A DNA stretch of 5,673 bases from CAZVEV01 sp964625865. Lineage in GTDB: Bacteria > Planctomycetota > Phycisphaerae > SM23-33. Below, in pieces: positions 4,778-5,673 of this stretch. The notes under the pieces are model-generated. The model worked only from the letters and a program-made list of their open reading frames with translations. It made no database searches and had not been told where the DNA came from. Numbering within the stretch: the stretch's first letter is position 1; every line of letters begins with the position of its first letter. The stretch covers positions 1 through 5,673 of the forward strand of contig CAZVEV010000353.1 in the NCBI GenBank assembly GCA_964625865.1, written 5' to 3'. The position numbers were made by a program, and so were the translations under genes.

Positions 4778-4806
4778 ATATTACCGTGTTGGGCCGGACG
4801 TGTCAA
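4778..4806 (-). promoter_or_regulatory. Strong sigma70-type promoter for the PEP-CTERM gene
   Basis: On the - strand a perfect -35 box TTGACA (4801-4806) is followed by a 17-bp spacer (4784-4800) and TAATAT (4778-4783), matching four of six bases of the -10 consensus. Transcription should start near 4771, giving a leader of about 94 nt before ATG 4677. The leader contains the direct repeat GAGGTC and short self-complementary CTCGGGCGAG. The optimal hexamer and spacing stand out in this GC-rich sequence and imply substantial expression. Confidence 0.75.
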
Positions 4807-4894
4807 GTGGAAAGCGAAGAGGATTTGCCCTGAACGGGCTGACGGGTTGTGGGACCGTTCCTGTGGGAGAAGGCGGCCAACGGGTTACGTTGCA

Positions 4895-4920
4895 GGCGTA
4901 TGACAGGAAGGCAGTACGCC
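4895..4920 (-). terminator. Possible weak terminator hairpin of the alpha/beta hydrolase gene
   Basis: GGCGTA (4895-4900) and TACGCC (4915-4920) form a perfect 6-bp stem around a 14-nt loop, 64 nt past the hydrolase stop codon on the - strand. No T-run follows, and the loop is large, so termination is only a possibility. The rest of the 4807-4984 gap shows no gene and no other convincing signal. Confidence 0.28.
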
Positions 4921-4984
4921 GTTCCCGTCGCTCCCGCGCGTGGAGGCTCACGTCTGCGGATCTGGGCGGGCCGGTGTTTGCCCC

Positions 4985-5673
4985 TCATCGCGACCGGACG
5001 TAGAGGCGAATCTGGCCGAGGTAGATGTCACGGCGGTCGCGGCGGGCGAAGCTGTCGGCCAGGGCGAATGCCCAGTCGGGATTCAGCGCTTGTGGGCGGC
5101 CGTAGCGTCCGTTCAGGGCCACCGTGATCTTCTGCGAGAAATCGACCAGTCTGGGCGAGAGCAGGATGCGCAGCTTCGAGACGTTCTGGGTGCGGACGGT
5201 GAACGTGTTGCCGCCGACGGACGCCTTCACGATCGCGGTCGTAGGCTCGGGGCGGATTCGCAGACGTCCTCCCACGGTCGGCTGCAGCCGCCTAGGCGTG
5301 CTCTCGACTTCAATCCACCGCCTGCGCCGGTCGCAGTTCCGCAGGGCCACCAGGTGCAGTCGCTTTGGCGCGGGGTCTCGACGGTGTCGCAGCATCCACA
5401 GGCTGACGCGGTCGTGCTCCTCGAAGAACGCCTCGTGTCCGCGTCCGATGTACTCGACGTAGGTGGCGTCGGCTCCGAGAGCCCCGAGCAGGCGCACGGC
5501 CACCTGATTCCTCCGGGGCGCCCCGCCGTCGAGGCTACCGTCGATGCTGTACAGCGCCGTATCGGTGTAGTTGGCCAGGGGGTTGTTCAGGTACGGCGCG
5601 CCGATGACGGGAATCACCCCGGCGAACCGTCCGGCGTGAGCGCCCCCCATGTCCCAGCAGGCGTGTCCGCCCT
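4985..5673 (-). CDS. Alpha/beta hydrolase (peptidase/esterase-like) with C-terminal accessory domain, N-terminus beyond window
   Basis: The last 228 residues of a larger protein; the frame stays open through the right edge, so the methionine at 5650 is internal rather than the start. The first visible residues GGHACWDMGGAHAGRFAGVIPVIG match the segment just after the nucleophile in GxSxGG-type serine hydrolases, which places the catalytic Ser just outside the window. Numbered from the first visible residue, YSIDGSLDGGAPRRN contains the likely acid Asp48, and YVEYIGRGHEAFFEE carries the likely catalytic His79. After RRDPAPKRL (about 97-105), the remaining 120 or so residues form a strand-rich accessory region with NTFTVRTQNVSKLRILLSPRLVDF and ITVALNG, ending in RRDRRDIYLGQIRLYV. 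This layout resembles prolyl-oligopeptidase/dienelactone-hydrolase-like enzymes that I associate with planctomycetes; the substrate is unknown. A signal peptide, if any, lies off the edge. Confidence 0.86.
   Translation of the reverse strand, partial: GGHACWDMGGAHAGRFAGVIPVIGAPYLNNPLANYTDTALYSIDGSLDGGAPRRNQVAVRLLGALGADATYVEYIGRGHEAFFEEHDRVSLWMLRHRRDPAPKRLHLVALRNCDRRRRWIEVESTPRRLQPTVGGRLRIRPEPTTAIVKASVGGNTFTVRTQNVSKLRILLSPRLVDFSQKITVALNGRYGRPQALNPDWAFALADSFARRDRRDIYLGQIRLYVRSR

Noticed and set aside
4800..5003. Short + strand frame between the PEP-CTERM promoter and the hydrolase stop
   Set aside because: It has no convincing ribosome-binding site or domain, and it overlaps both the PEP-CTERM -35 box and the end of the hydrolase gene.

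Overview
The window is high-GC bacterial chromosome carrying six protein genes: three on the + strand in the left part and three on the - strand in the right part. The best guess at the host is a member of Planctomycetota or a related environmental lineage. This is inferred from a C-terminal PEP-CTERM sorting signal ending in six arginines, a secreted metallophosphoesterase of a type I associate with planctomycetes, an alpha/beta hydrolase with a C-terminal accessory domain, and a GatB-dependent (indirect) aminoacylation pathway. No 16S or other phylogenetic marker is present, so the assignment is tentative.

Left part (+ strand): the C-terminal 278 residues of GatB, the tRNA-binding subunit of the Asp-tRNA(Asn)/Glu-tRNA(Gln) amidotransferase, cut by the left edge. 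After a 100-bp gap rich in inverted repeats comes a 260-aa protein with three predicted membrane segments and a C-terminal OB-fold-like domain. After another 100-bp gap comes a 142-aa single-pass membrane-anchored protein of unknown function. In both gaps a short perfect hairpin reaches into or abuts the Shine-Dalgarno sequence of the next gene.

The strands converge in a 73-bp gap (2251-2323) in which I see no convincing terminator.

Right part (- strand): a secreted calcineurin-like metallophosphoesterase (340 aa), a PEP-CTERM-anchored beta-sandwich surface protein (253 aa) with a strong sigma70-type promoter and a strong 3' hairpin, and the C-terminal 228 residues of an alpha/beta hydrolase cut by the right edge. 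All three look exported or probably exported, but the long gaps and separate signals suggest they are separate transcription units. The 569-bp gap between the phosphoesterase and the PEP-CTERM gene (3347-3915) has no credible gene, but is dense in inverted repeats, with two related stem elements, a pentanucleotide tandem repeat and a short GTGCCTGTACCCTTTTT-like element.

No CRISPR, tRNA, rRNA, transposase, integrase or recognisable defence or biosynthetic system was found. The genes are mostly ordinary. The more interesting material is the structured intergenic DNA and the two unfamiliar membrane proteins.
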